From Microstegium vimineum (Eukaryota > Streptophyta > Magnoliopsida > Poales > Poaceae), in contig CM039134.1 in the NCBI GenBank assembly GCA_022036555.1, positions 8,866,818-8,930,817 of the forward strand: 64,000 nucleotides of DNA, written 5' to 3'. The notes under the pieces were generated by a model that did no database searches, was not told the DNA's origin, and was given only the letters and a program-made list of their open reading frames with translations. Made by a program: the position numbers and the translations under genes. Positions 54,105 to 64,000 of this stretch are shown in pieces (the stretch's first letter is position 1; each line of letters opens with the position of its first letter).

Positions 54105-56820
54105 AACTAAGAGTCTGGGGCTGGAGAAGAAGGCGAAGAAGCTGCAGCTCTGTGATCCAGCATGATGAAGTCCTGAAGGTCTGACTCGTCTGACTCATCA
54201 TCTGCCTCGGTCTCTGCCGGTGTAGGTGCAGCTGGGGTGGTCTCTGGAGTTGTCACTGGCACCTCTGGAGCTGCGGTCTCAGCTGACTCCCCCTAAGGCT
54301 CAGCTGGTGCCTCTGACGGTCCTGCCTCAATGGTAGCGGGCCTGGGAGCCCGACGAGTGAAAACTCGAGGCAAGGGGGACGGTGTCACTGCAAGTGCCAC
54401 TAGGGACACTGCTGCTGCAACCTCTGCAGGCTGAGTCTGACCGGGAGAGGACACTGCCACTGTAACTTCCTCTGCTAGGGATATGGCATCCGTCTGAACG
54501 ACAGCTGGAGGTGTGGTGACGGTCTGTGCTGACTGCTCAGGTGAGATCTCCGACGATGCAACTGAGGACTGGTGAGTGCCTATCGCCGGAGGATCCACTG
54601 CAGTCTCTGGAGCTGGTGTGACCTGCTGAGCTGCTCCTGGGGAGTCTTCTCCCGTGATCTCAAGATAGGAAGCAGACAGATCTCTCGAGGCCTCTGCTAA
54701 GGTAGTTCCACGGGTAGGAGTGAATCCCGTCTGGAACTCTCCAGGTGAAGCTATCCAAGAGGACACCTGGGTCCTCGGAGTCTGGTACTCAGGAGAGGCT
54801 GCCGGCTGGAACGGAGGTGTAGCTGGTGCCTGACTCTGCTGTCCTCTGGACGGTAACGCTGGAGTTGGCACCACAACTACTAGAGGCTGCTGTGGAGGAG
54901 AGGTGAACTGCTGCTGCTGAGATACGGCGGGTAACTAGAACTGTGGCGTGGAAGTCTGCCCGGAGCTAGAGGCCAGAAGATGCTCAAGAAGTAGTGTCTG
55001 AGTCTTCTGAATCTCTGCCTGCTGCAGCTGATATGCCAAGAACTGACGCTGGAACTCGTCTTGTCTGGCCTGTGTCTGTGCCTGAGCTGCCAGCTGCTGC
55101 TTAGTGAGCCTCCGTAGATCTACAGCCTGTCTACTCTGCTCCTCGGCCTGGCGAGACTACTCCTCCTGCATCCTCGATAGAATAGTGAGCAAGGTAGCCT
55201 CTGAGGAACTGGAGCCTGGAGCTGGAGCTGCTGCAGCTGTGCCTGACCCACCTGCCTCGTGGTCTTGGGTCATCGGTGTATACTCATGCACGGGCTGGTA
55301 GTCCTCGTCAGAGCTGTCGGAATCGAGGTCCTCTCGAAAGACTATCTCAGCAGCTGTATCTATCTCTGCATCCAAGTCTGCTAGCTCTGCCTGAGTAATC
55401 TGCTCAACTGTCGCATCTGTGACCTCGGCCGACTGTGGTGGCACTCCGGCCTGCCTAGTGCCTGGTCTGTAGGCTCTGCTAGGGCGAGGCAACTGTCCAT
55501 GTGCCACAAGCTGACTCATCGAGTAGACTGGGAACTCTGTAGTTGATCTTGTAAGAGTGACCCTCATGACACCTGACCCGGTCTTGGCAACTATCAAATA
55601 TGAAATCCAATGGGAAAACTGTAGCTGCCAATGACCTCTGAACCCAGCAGCTATAATGTCCTCGAGCTCGCTCACTATCAAATCCCAGAGGTCGAACTTC
55701 TCTTTCCGAACAATGTGAGCTAGGAGCCAAAGCTGAAGACGAGTGATAGTATCCCTAGCTCCAATCCAGGGTAGAATAGTACGTCTGAGAACCTCGTGGA
55801 GGATTCGAGCTAAAGGAGTGAGGTCACGTGGCGTACGGCTCGAACCCTCGGTGACCGGCTGCTGAAAGCACGGACTCACGAAGTCCGTGGATGGCACTAT
55901 GCCATCGTGAGGTCGGCGAGGGGCCTCCTGATCCCCATAGCAGAGACTGTGAATCCTGGTAGGTGAGGACACGAGGTGAAAGAGCTCTCTGAATCTGGCA
56001 GCTGTAACCCTGAAGTCACGTCCCTAATATGCGAAGTGGAGGAACTCGTGATTAGGTGAGATCCACAGAGAGGCGTAAAACTGGTAGATCCACTCCTTCT
56101 GATATGCCCCTGAGCGTCCCATCAAATCTGTCAGACCCTGGATGTACTGGAGGTGCTGCAGGATCTCTGGACCACCGATCCCCTCTATCTGAGTAGATGG
56201 GCACACCCTGTGGGCCCTGAGAGGAGCATCGGTGTCAACATATGTTCTGTAGAAGTCCTCGTGCACTGTAGTATAGAACTCTCGTCCGGCACGGGGGTCC
56301 CTCTGAGGTGGGAACCAGGACTGGAAGTCGACAAATCGAAGCAGCTGAACTTGCTTCGCTGTAAGTGCTCTGACCTGGTGCCTCACGGGGTCTGGGAGCC
56401 GGGGTCCTGGAGGGCTGGGTGGTGCACCTGAGCCTCGGGAATGGGTAACTCGACGGCTCATCAGCTCTCCAATAGAAGAATGGCCCGCGGCCTCTGTCGG
56501 CTCAGTCGCTGGGACTGGCTCTGTGTCTGGTGCGCCTCTGTAGCCTCGACGGGCTCTGACTCTGGAGGTGGAGGGGACTCACAACGCGCTCCATGGTGAG
56601 GCGAGAGCCTCAAGCCGGCGCGACGTCCTCCTCGCTCCGCTAACTCAGCTGCCTCTGCCACTGCGAGCGCGGCTACCGAATCCGGATCCATCGCCGGCCT
56701 CTTACGCTTCCGAGAGATAACCTTCTGCTTTCCCTTTCCCCGGTCAGTGGGTGGACGCGGTGGAGGTGGAGGGTCACCACCACTACCGGGAATGGGACCT
56801 GCGTTCTTTGTCCTTGCCAT
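54105..56820 (-). pseudogene. extra (env-like position) ORF of the SIRE-type element
   Basis: The frame starts MARTKNAGPIPG at 56820 with a basic KQKVISRKRKRP stretch near residue 31, possibly a nuclear signal. A frameshift near 56461 leads into a region with VDFQSWFPPQRDP and GPEILQHLQYIQG. Next come a hydrophobic helical region, an acidic segment (DLDSDSSDEDYQP), a Gln-rich coiled-coil-like part and a long Pro/Ser/Thr/Ala tail. In-frame stops occur at 56024, 55157, near 54935 and at 54293. No convincing signal peptide or transmembrane anchor is seen, so an envelope role is not supported. A plant-transposon-protein family (PF20167-like) is a possible match. Function unknown. Confidence 0.7.
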
Positions 56821-58423
56821 ATCTCAAATCTTTGCAACCAATCCGCTAACAAGAATCCTCAAGAGTCAAATCACAAACCCACTGCCAATCAAACACTGTC
56901 CCTGACCCTCTGACAGACCATAGAACCAAAACAACTACGAGAGTGGCACGCCGGCCCTGGACTGTCCTCGCGAGGCTTTGCCTCGGTCCGTACTCACGGG
57001 CTTTGCCCCGAGTTCACTGACACTGCCCACTGCTCAAGCAACCACCTCAGACACTGACCCTGCTCGTTAGATAGATGAGATTATAACCATAAGCACATAA
57101 GCGAGAGATGAGAGGGTCTATAGAGTGAAAAGAAATAGATAAGAAATCAAGATCGATTCTGCCATTTCATACCTCGAACCCTGACCAAAAAGAGAGAAGA
57201 GGTGAGATTTCCCGATCGATCGACCACAATTCGCAATCCGCACCTAAACAAGGCAGGGAAAAGGTTTAGGGTACCAAGGATGATGAGGTGATTTGCTATC
57301 AAAGAGGGAAAGATCACAGAAGTTGAAGATCACCTTGCCGCGCAACTCAACTCAGATCAAACAACCTCTTTGGGGGAAAGCTCCTTGGGAAGGAATGAGC
57401 ATGGCTAGATTGGGTGGCAGTGGAGGAGCTTTTGCTCGGAGAAAAAAAAGGCACGGCGGATCCAGTGCTGTTAGGGTTTGGTGCGGCAGCGCAGGAAGCA
57501 GGTGGCGGCGCAGATGGGAGCTCGCGGCGGCACAGGGGGAAGAGGTGGTGCAGGGATGCACGGCGGCGCTGGAGGAACGATCCTGCGGCGGCGGTTAGGG
57601 TTTGGGCGCGACGGCGAGCTGAGATCGGATCGGGAGAAACAGAGGAGAAACAGGGTTTTTCTAAAAAATTTTGCCATTTAGTTCGCGACGGACGCTCTGA
57701 TGCGGAGCGACGGACGCTCCGTCGGTATGCGACGGACGCTCGGGGAGCGTCCGACGGCATCGTCCGTCGGGCTTCCAGAGCCGATTTGAAACGCCCAATC
57801 GCATTGACCGCGACGGACGCTCCGCGACGGACGCTTGGGAGAGCGTCCGTCACCCTGTTAGCGGGCAAATTTAATCTCCGGACGATCGCGACGGACGCTG
57901 AGGCAATTGACACCGAGCGTCCGTCGGCAGCGTCCGACGCCTTAAAAATAGAATTTTTCAAATTTTCTTTTTGCGTCTTTCTCCCAACCAAGTTCCAATC
58001 CCAATAAGATCCAAATAATACTTGATTGGACTTGATATGAGAACCATCTCTCAAACATTCATTTTCAATTAGTTTGCCATAGGCTTAAATTTAATTTTTA
58101 GCTCAAAATATTCGAATGGAAGCGCCAAGGAGACATCATATGGCCACAAGAGGGGTATTGAAGTGACTTGAGCTTGGAATGCTCCCCTTAAGTGGATTAT
58201 CATAGAGGATGCTCAAGAAACTTAACCGAAAAGAAAAGTCAAACAACGCACATGCAAATGCTATGCAATACGAAATTTGAATCTAGGTTGCTTGCAAGTT
58301 TAAACCGCGGTTAAGCTTTGTCACACGCTTTGAGGGCGGTTATCTTAACCGCGTTAGCCAAGCCTATGTACATTACCAAATTAAACATGTTATATTACAT
58401 ATGAATGCATGGTTCACACAAGC
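56821..58423 (-). other. spacer between pol and the extra ORF
   Basis: No pol or extra-ORF coding. It holds a purine-rich/GC-rich segment (57290-57640) with open frames on both strands that look compositional, then the GACGGACGCTC array (57684-57940). It may carry the leader and splice signals for the extra ORF. Confidence 0.5.
57684..57940. repeat. second GACGGACGCTC motif array, internal to the element
   Basis: Eight or more copies of GCGACGGACGCTC or its complement, the same motif as in the LTR of this element but about 4 kb inside it. Confidence 0.85.
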
Positions 58424-60539
58424 TCATCTTTTAGTGAAGTTAGAGTGATCAAGCACATTTAACTCGCTTCTCAACCTACAAAAGGTTGTTTCATCGAGTG
58501 GTTTAGTGAAGATATCCGCCAATTGCTCTTCGCTCTTAACTCCAACTAGTGTGATGTCTTTCCTAGCCACATGATCTCTAAGAAAGTGATGGCGAATATC
58601 TATGTGCTTGGTGCGAGAGTGTTGAACCGGGTTGTTTGCAAGCTTTACGGCGCTTTCATTATCACACAAAAGTGGAACTTCTTTTAAAAACACGCCGTAA
58701 TCAAAGAGTGTTTGGGTCATATATAAGATTTGTGCACAACTTGCCCCTATGGCAATGTATTCCGCCTCGGCGGTTGACAATGCCACACTATTTTGCTTCT
58801 TTGAGGACCAAGAAACAAGTGATCTTCCTAGCATGTGGCACCCGCCGGAGGTACTCTTCCTATCAACCTTACACCCGGCGTAATCCGAATCGGAATAGCC
58901 AACTAGTTGGAAGGGAGCTCCTTTGGGATACCAAAGACCCATGCTAGGGGTGTGCCTTAAGTACCTAAGGATTCTTTTAACCGCACAAAGATGCGACTCC
59001 TTAGGGTTTGCTTGAAACCTAGCACACATACACACACTAAACATGATATCCGGCCTAGAAGCGGTGAGGTAAAGTAAACTACCGATCATAGAACGATAAA
59101 GAGTTTGGTCGATCGGTTTACCTCCCTCATCGAGATCGAGATGCCCATTGGTAGGCATTGGGGTCTTGATTGGCTTGCAATCCTCCATCTTGAATTTCTT
59201 GAGCACATCATAAGTGTACTTCTCTTGAGATATGAAGGTGCCCTCCCTCAATTGCTTCACTTGGAAGCCTAGGAAGAAGGTTAGCTCGCCAATCATCGAC
59301 ATCTCGAATTCCTTGGACATCAATGCACCAAATTCCTTGCTATGACCTTGGTTTGTTGACCCAAATATAATGTCATCGACATATACTTGGCAAACAAAGA
59401 TCTCTCCATCTAGCACCTTGGTGAAGAGTGTGGTATCCACTTTCCCGATCTTGAAGCCCTTCTTGAGTAGGAAGTCCCTTAGCCTCTCATACCAAGCTCT
59501 TGGAGCTTGCTTCAATCCATAGAGTGCCTTGGACAACCTATACACATGATTAGGACAATTTGGGTCTTCAAACCCGAGAGGTTGTGAGACAAAAACAAGT
59601 TCATTAATGAAACCATTAAGAAAGGCACTCTTCACATCCATTTGAAAAAGTTTCATTTTATGGTGTGAAGCATATGCCAAAAGGATACGAATGGCTTCTA
59701 GTCTTGCAACCGGTGCAAAGGTCTCCCCAAAATCCAAGCCTTCAACTTGGGAGAACCCCTTTGCCACCAATCTTGCCTTGTTTCTCACAACCACGCCTTG
59801 ATCATCTTGCTTGTTCCTAAACACCCACTTGGTGCCAATGATTCTTGCTCCTTTGGGCTTTTCTACTAGTGTCCACACTTCGTTCTGGGTGAAGTTGTTC
59901 AACTCTTTGTGCATGGCATTCACCCAATCCGGATCCGCAAGTGCATCTTCCACACTAGAGGGCTCAACAAAGGAAACAAAGGAGTGATGTTCAACATAAG
60001 AAGCAAGTTTAGATCGAGTTGTTACCCCCTTGATGGACTCCCTATGATGAGGTCTTGAGGATGTGCTTGAAGCATAGGTGTAGATCTTCTATTGATCACT
60101 TGGGGAGGAGGTTGCGGTGCTTCAACATTGCTTGCTTCGGCCTCGGCTTGATCTTGAGGGATGTGAGTGTCTTCTTGAGCTTCTCTCACTTGATCTCCTT
60201 CATCAACTTGAGGCGTGTGGGGTGGAGAAGGATCTTGATTTGCTTCATCTTCAACTTCTTCCCCTCTTGCGGGTTGATAGCACCAATTGGCTTGTTCTTC
60301 ATTGCCTCCCTCAAGGGTTCATCACCTACATCATCAAGATTTTCATGCTCTTTTTGAGAGCCATTAGTTTCATCAAACTCCAAGTCATACGTTTCTTCAA
60401 CTAAGCCGGTGGCTTTGTTAAATACACGGTATGCCTTGGATTTAAGTGAATACCCAACTAAGAAACCAATGTCACATCTTCTTTGGAACTTGCCCAAGTG
60501 TTGGCGCTTCTTGTAGATGTACACTTTGCAACCAAACAC
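58424..60539 (-). pseudogene. SIRE-type reverse transcriptase and RNase H
   Basis: After the integrase C-terminal part (MFGCKVYIYKKR, GFLVGYSLKSKAY; 60539 to about 60186) and a frame change, the RT/RNase H frame is open from 59953 to 58424 (509 codons). Motifs in order are WVFRNKQDDQG, ARLVAKGFSQVEGLDF, MDVKSAFLNG, ALYGLKQAPRAWY and catalytic YVDD (complement of 59372-59383). The RNase H part follows with YSDSDYAGCKVDRKSTSG, STAEAEYIA and SEEQLADIFTKPL. This segment is intact, but it is cut off from gag and integrase by frameshifts. Confidence 0.93.
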
Positions 60540-60570
60540 TCGGAAAAAGGATATATCGGTTTCTTTCCAT

Positions 60571-61650
60571 TCACAAGCTCATAGGGGGTCTTCTTGAGAA
60601 GCCTTTGGACAAATAGCCGGTTGGCCGCATAGCATGCGGTGTTGATTGCTTCGGCCCAAACTTCTCGGGGGTGTTGTATTCATCAAGCATTGATCTTGCA
60701 AGCGTGATAAGTGTCCGGTTCTTCCTCTCTACTACACCATTTTGTTGAGGAGTATAGGTGGCGGATACTTCATGCTTGATCCCAACTTCATCACAATAGT
60801 CTTCAATCTTGGTGTTCACAAACTCGGTCCCATTATCACTTCTTATCTTTTTGATCTTCACATTAAACTCATTTTGGGCTCTAGTTGCAAACTTCTTGAA
60901 TATTGATTGAGTTTCTCCCTTGTCTTGAAGAAAGAACACCCAAGTGTATCTAGAGTAGTCATCAACTACCACCAAGCAAAAGAGATTGCCGCCAAGGCTA
61001 GCATAGGTGGTAGGTACAAATAGATCCATGTGGAGTAGCTCTAGGACTCTTGAGGTTGACATGAAAGCTTTGGTTGGATGAGTGTTTGCTACTTGCTTGC
61101 TGGCTTGACATGCACTACAAAGTTTGTCTTTCTCAAACACCACATCCTTCACACCTCTAACCAATTCCTTCTTGACAAGCTTCTTCAAAGTTGACATTCC
61201 CACATGTGCTAATCTTCTATGCCATAGCCAACCCAAAGAACTCTTGGAGAATAGACATGTTTGCAAACTAGCTTCATTTGAGGTGAAGTCCACTAGGTAG
61301 AGATTGTTGTGCCGAAACCCTTTGAATATCAATGATGAATCTTCAATCTTGGACACAACTACCTCATTTGGAGTGAAGAGACATTGGAAACCAAGATCAC
61401 ATAGTTGTCCCACCGATAGCAAGTTGAAGCTCAATGATTGTACTAGCAAGACATTTGATATTGATTGATCATTTGAGATTGCCACTTTGCCTAGACCTTG
61501 GACTTTGCCTTTTGAATTGTTCCCAAAGGTAATCTTGTCTTGCCCTTCACAATCTTCCTCAAGTGTGGTGAACATCCGGGAGTCACCGGTCATATGTTGA
61601 GTGCATCCACTATCAATCACCCAATGACTTCCACCGGTCTTGTAGTTCAC
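60571..61650 (-). pseudogene. SIRE-type protease and integrase
   Basis: The protease motif WVIDSGCTQHMTG lies near the start, followed by the pre-integrase LWHRRLAHVGMSTL with its His/Cys residues (CSACQASKQ). The integrase core has acidic residues in HMDLF, IRSDNGTEF and NGVVERKNRT. The frame shifts near 60660-60571, before the integrase C-terminal part. It is in the same frame as gag but separated by stops at about 61651 and 61672. Confidence 0.9.
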
Positions 61651-61671
61651 CTACACACAAGCAACTTGGAG

Positions 61672-63993
61672 TTAAGCTTGTTGTTTGGGAACCCACACTT
61701 GGCGAGGTCCCATAGCCTTGTCCACCAATTCCTTAGCAACCCATAGCACTTTGGGCTTGTTCTTCATCTTAGGGCCGAGAAATACAACTTGAGGTCTACC
61801 CTTGGAGTCCTTGTTGATGATGAAGTGTGCATCATGAGCGAAAGGCCTTATGTGTTTGGGTAAGGTCTTGGGAGGTGGAGTCTTGCATTGGGATTGAAGG
61901 TGACCCTCTTGACCACATCCAAAGCACTTCTTGGGCTTGGGCTTTGGTGTGTCATAGTTGCTTCTCATAGCCTTGTTCTTGTAATAGTTCTTGGCTTCTA
62001 TCTTGACCTTGGCCTTCATGATTTGGTTCTCCTTGAACCCAATGCCGGTCTTGTCGGTCTTCATGATAGTGTTCATCAAGAGATCACTTTGAAGGTTGTG
62101 GCCCTTGGTGAACTTCTCCAATCCACTTGTAAGCTTGATCTTCTCAACCTTGAGCTTTGCATTTTCCTCTTTGAGAGAGTTGATCAAGGTCATTACATCT
62201 TTGTTATCTTGTTTGTCCGACTTAATAGTGAGTGGCTTGCTTGCCTTGAGGTTGATTAGCTCTTCCTTGAGCTTGGAGTTTTCTTGCCTCATCTTCACAT
62301 AGTCATCATGCTTATCGGCCTCAACTACCTTCTTGCCCTTGCACTTAGCATTTTGCTCACTAGCAACTTCATCAAGCAAGTCCTCACAAGAAGTAGCTAT
62401 ATCACACTTAACAACCGGGTTAGTAGCAACATGTGTAGCAAGATCATTCGAAAGCAATTCATTAGCTATCACAAGTGTGCCATGTTTATTTTTAACTTGG
62501 TTGTAGTCATCTTTTAGCAAGTTGTATCTTGATTGGAGCTCTTGTGTTGACCTCTCAAGCTTATCATGTTTCTCATTTGCTTGCTTGAGTGAGGCTTTGA
62601 GCTCCCTAGTGCTAGATGAGAGAGATTTGTTCTCAAGCTTCAATTCATTATTAGCACTAGACAAGTCATCAAGCTTAGCATGCAAGTTACTATTGGCTTT
62701 CTCTAGTGATTCACTTTTGCCTTTATACTTCCTAATGAGCTTAGTATATTTATTGCAAATTTCAATTAGCTCATCATAGGAAGGTGCCTCAAACTCATCA
62801 TCACTATCATCACTAGAGCTAGCCTCATCATCACTATCCTCTTTTTGTACCTTTTTGTCACCTTTAGCCATGAGGCATAGGTGTGTAGAGGATGAGCCCG
62901 GAGATGATGGAGGGGGTGGCGGTGGAGTAGATGAACCAATCACCAAGGCGGCCACCTTCTCTTCTTCACTCTCATCTCCGGATGAGTCACTTGAGTCTTC
63001 AATGTCGGTGAGCCAATCACCAACAATGTAGGCTTTGCCATTCTTCTTCTTCTTGTGAAAGTTGAAGTTCTTCTTCTTCTTGAATGGATTGTCATCCTTC
63101 TTCTCCTCATCACTTGACTAAACCTTGTTGCCCTTGTTGTACTTGAACTTGTTGTTAGCTTTCTTGTTCTTGTACTTGTCTTTCTTTTCTTCGGGGTAAG
63201 CATGAGCCAAGTGTCCAAGTTTGCCACAATTGTAGTAATCCATCTTGGAGAGGAGCTTTCTTGAAGAGCTTGTGAAGAATTTCTTCTTCTTTGAGTCAAA
63301 CTTGACTCCATTCTTGCTTAGCTTCTTCAACATCTTGGTTGTTTTCTTCACCATGAGAGCGAGATCATCATCATCATCATCGCTTGTGCTCTCATACATG
63401 AGTTGCATCTTGTGCTTCTCCGAGGAGGATGACTTGAGTGCCAAGTCCTTCTTTTCCTCCTTCTCTTTTTCTTTCTTCTTGGAGGAGGAAGATGAGCCAC
63501 CATCACCAATCTTCATGTACATCTCATGGGCATTGATCTTGCCCAAAATTTGTGTTGGTGTAGCGGCGGAGAGATCTCCTTGGTGAAGCACCGTGACGAT
63601 GTGGCCATACTTCTCAATGGGCAAGACACAAAGAATCTTGCGTACCACATCGGCCGGTTCCATTTGGTTGAGACCGAGCCCATTCAATTCCTCTACAATA
63701 ATGTTGAGTCGTGAGTACATTTCATTTGCATTTTCATTTGCATGCATAGAGAAAGAATTGAGCTTAGCCATAACCAAGTGATAGCGTTCTTCACGCTCAC
63801 TCTTTGTGCCTTCGTGAAGTGCACAAATAGTGGTCCACAACTCAAATGCGTCTTTGGCATTACGCACTCGGTTGAAGACATCCTTGCTAATGCCACGAAA
63901 GATAATGTTCTTCGCCTTGGCATTGTGCTTATCAAAGTTGAGGTCCTCCGCGAAGAGGGTGCCTCCCTTTGTGGCGGCTTTGAGCACGCCCAC
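61672..63993 (-). pseudogene. SIRE-type gag, long form
   Basis: The frame enters from the right edge with a UBN2-like gag core (VFNRVRNAKDAFELW, EERYHLVMAKLNSF, LCVLPIEKYGHIVTVLHQ). Ser/Lys-rich linkers and a first zinc knuckle follow. That knuckle reads YYNCGKLGHLAHAY, so its first and last Cys are both Tyr and it cannot bind zinc normally. A stop at 63118-63120 separates a long coiled-coil-like segment (about 62850-62100) and a second knuckle, CFGCGQEGHLQSQC (complement of about 61903-61944), which is intact. Long gag proteins with coiled coils are typical of SIRE elements. Confidence 0.9.
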
Positions 63994-64000
63994 GTCAACG

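Larger units (their letters stand above)
52047..64000 (-). mobile_element. SIRE/Maximus-type copia retrotransposon, 5' end outside window
   Basis: Reading on the minus strand from the right edge come gag, protease, integrase, RT and RNase H, a spacer, an extra ORF, a polypurine tract and the 3' LTR. An extra ORF between pol and the 3' LTR defines the SIRE/Maximus lineage (maize Opie and Ji, soybean SIRE1). The element is at least 11.95 kb; its 5' LTR and both target duplications cannot be compared. Stops and frameshifts disable every ORF. Confidence 0.92.

Noticed and set aside
57293..58054. Frames of 235 codons (-) and 197 codons (+)
   Set aside because: They cross the GACGGACGCTC array and a GC-rich segment, with products made of motif repeats; not supported as genes.

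Overview
The window is plant nuclear DNA from a grass (Poaceae), most likely panicoid. The evidence is spliced host genes with GT/AG introns, a RAMOSA2-like LOB-domain gene, Stowaway MITEs, CACTA elements and a maize Opie/Ji-like (SIRE-type) copia element. No bacterial, organellar or CRISPR features are visible. A block of exactly 100 Ns (30594-30693) marks a scaffold gap, and several long G or C homopolymers are suspect.

Only two host genes can be supported. The last four coding exons of an RST1-like gene (5530-7143, +) lie just right of a decayed Ty1/copia element (1-5069, +), whose 5' LTR is outside the window. The second is a class I LBD transcription factor closely resembling grass RAMOSA2 (CDS 20821-21612, +), with a probable 5'UTR intron and a Stowaway MITE about 100 bp downstream. 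The rest is transposons and their debris.

Layout: 1-5069 copia element; 5530-7143 RST1 3' end; 7.1-11.6 kb intergenic with a MITE and homopolymers; 11593-13635 solo LTR with 5-bp target duplication; 15750-16168 small CACTA; 16.2-25.0 kb LBD gene with its flanks; 25038-25419 CACTA remnant; 25650 to the gap, TNP2-bearing CACTA carrying a solo LTR (28887-29714) inside its transposase; 32.9-33.8 kb CACTA fragment; 34181-35604 Stowaway split by a Helitron (34197-35426); 38035-39069 complete non-autonomous CACTA; 39-41 kb MITEs; 41884-45520 5'-truncated LINE with 15-bp target duplication; 45.5-49.7 kb GC-rich debris and MITEs; 49.7-50.9 kb fold-back CACTA; 52047 to the right edge, most of a SIRE-type copia element on the minus strand (3' LTR, extra ORF, pol, gag).

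The most unusual pattern is that short tRNA-like Pol III A/B-box cassettes recur inside non-autonomous CACTA elements that have different termini and subterminal repeats. Two or three of these elements also share a roughly 300-bp AT-rich module. In the 50-kb element that module forms a palindrome with arms of about 370 bp. Several nested insertions can be resolved to the base because the empty target site can be reconstructed. All assignments come from reading the sequence and family knowledge; no database search was run.
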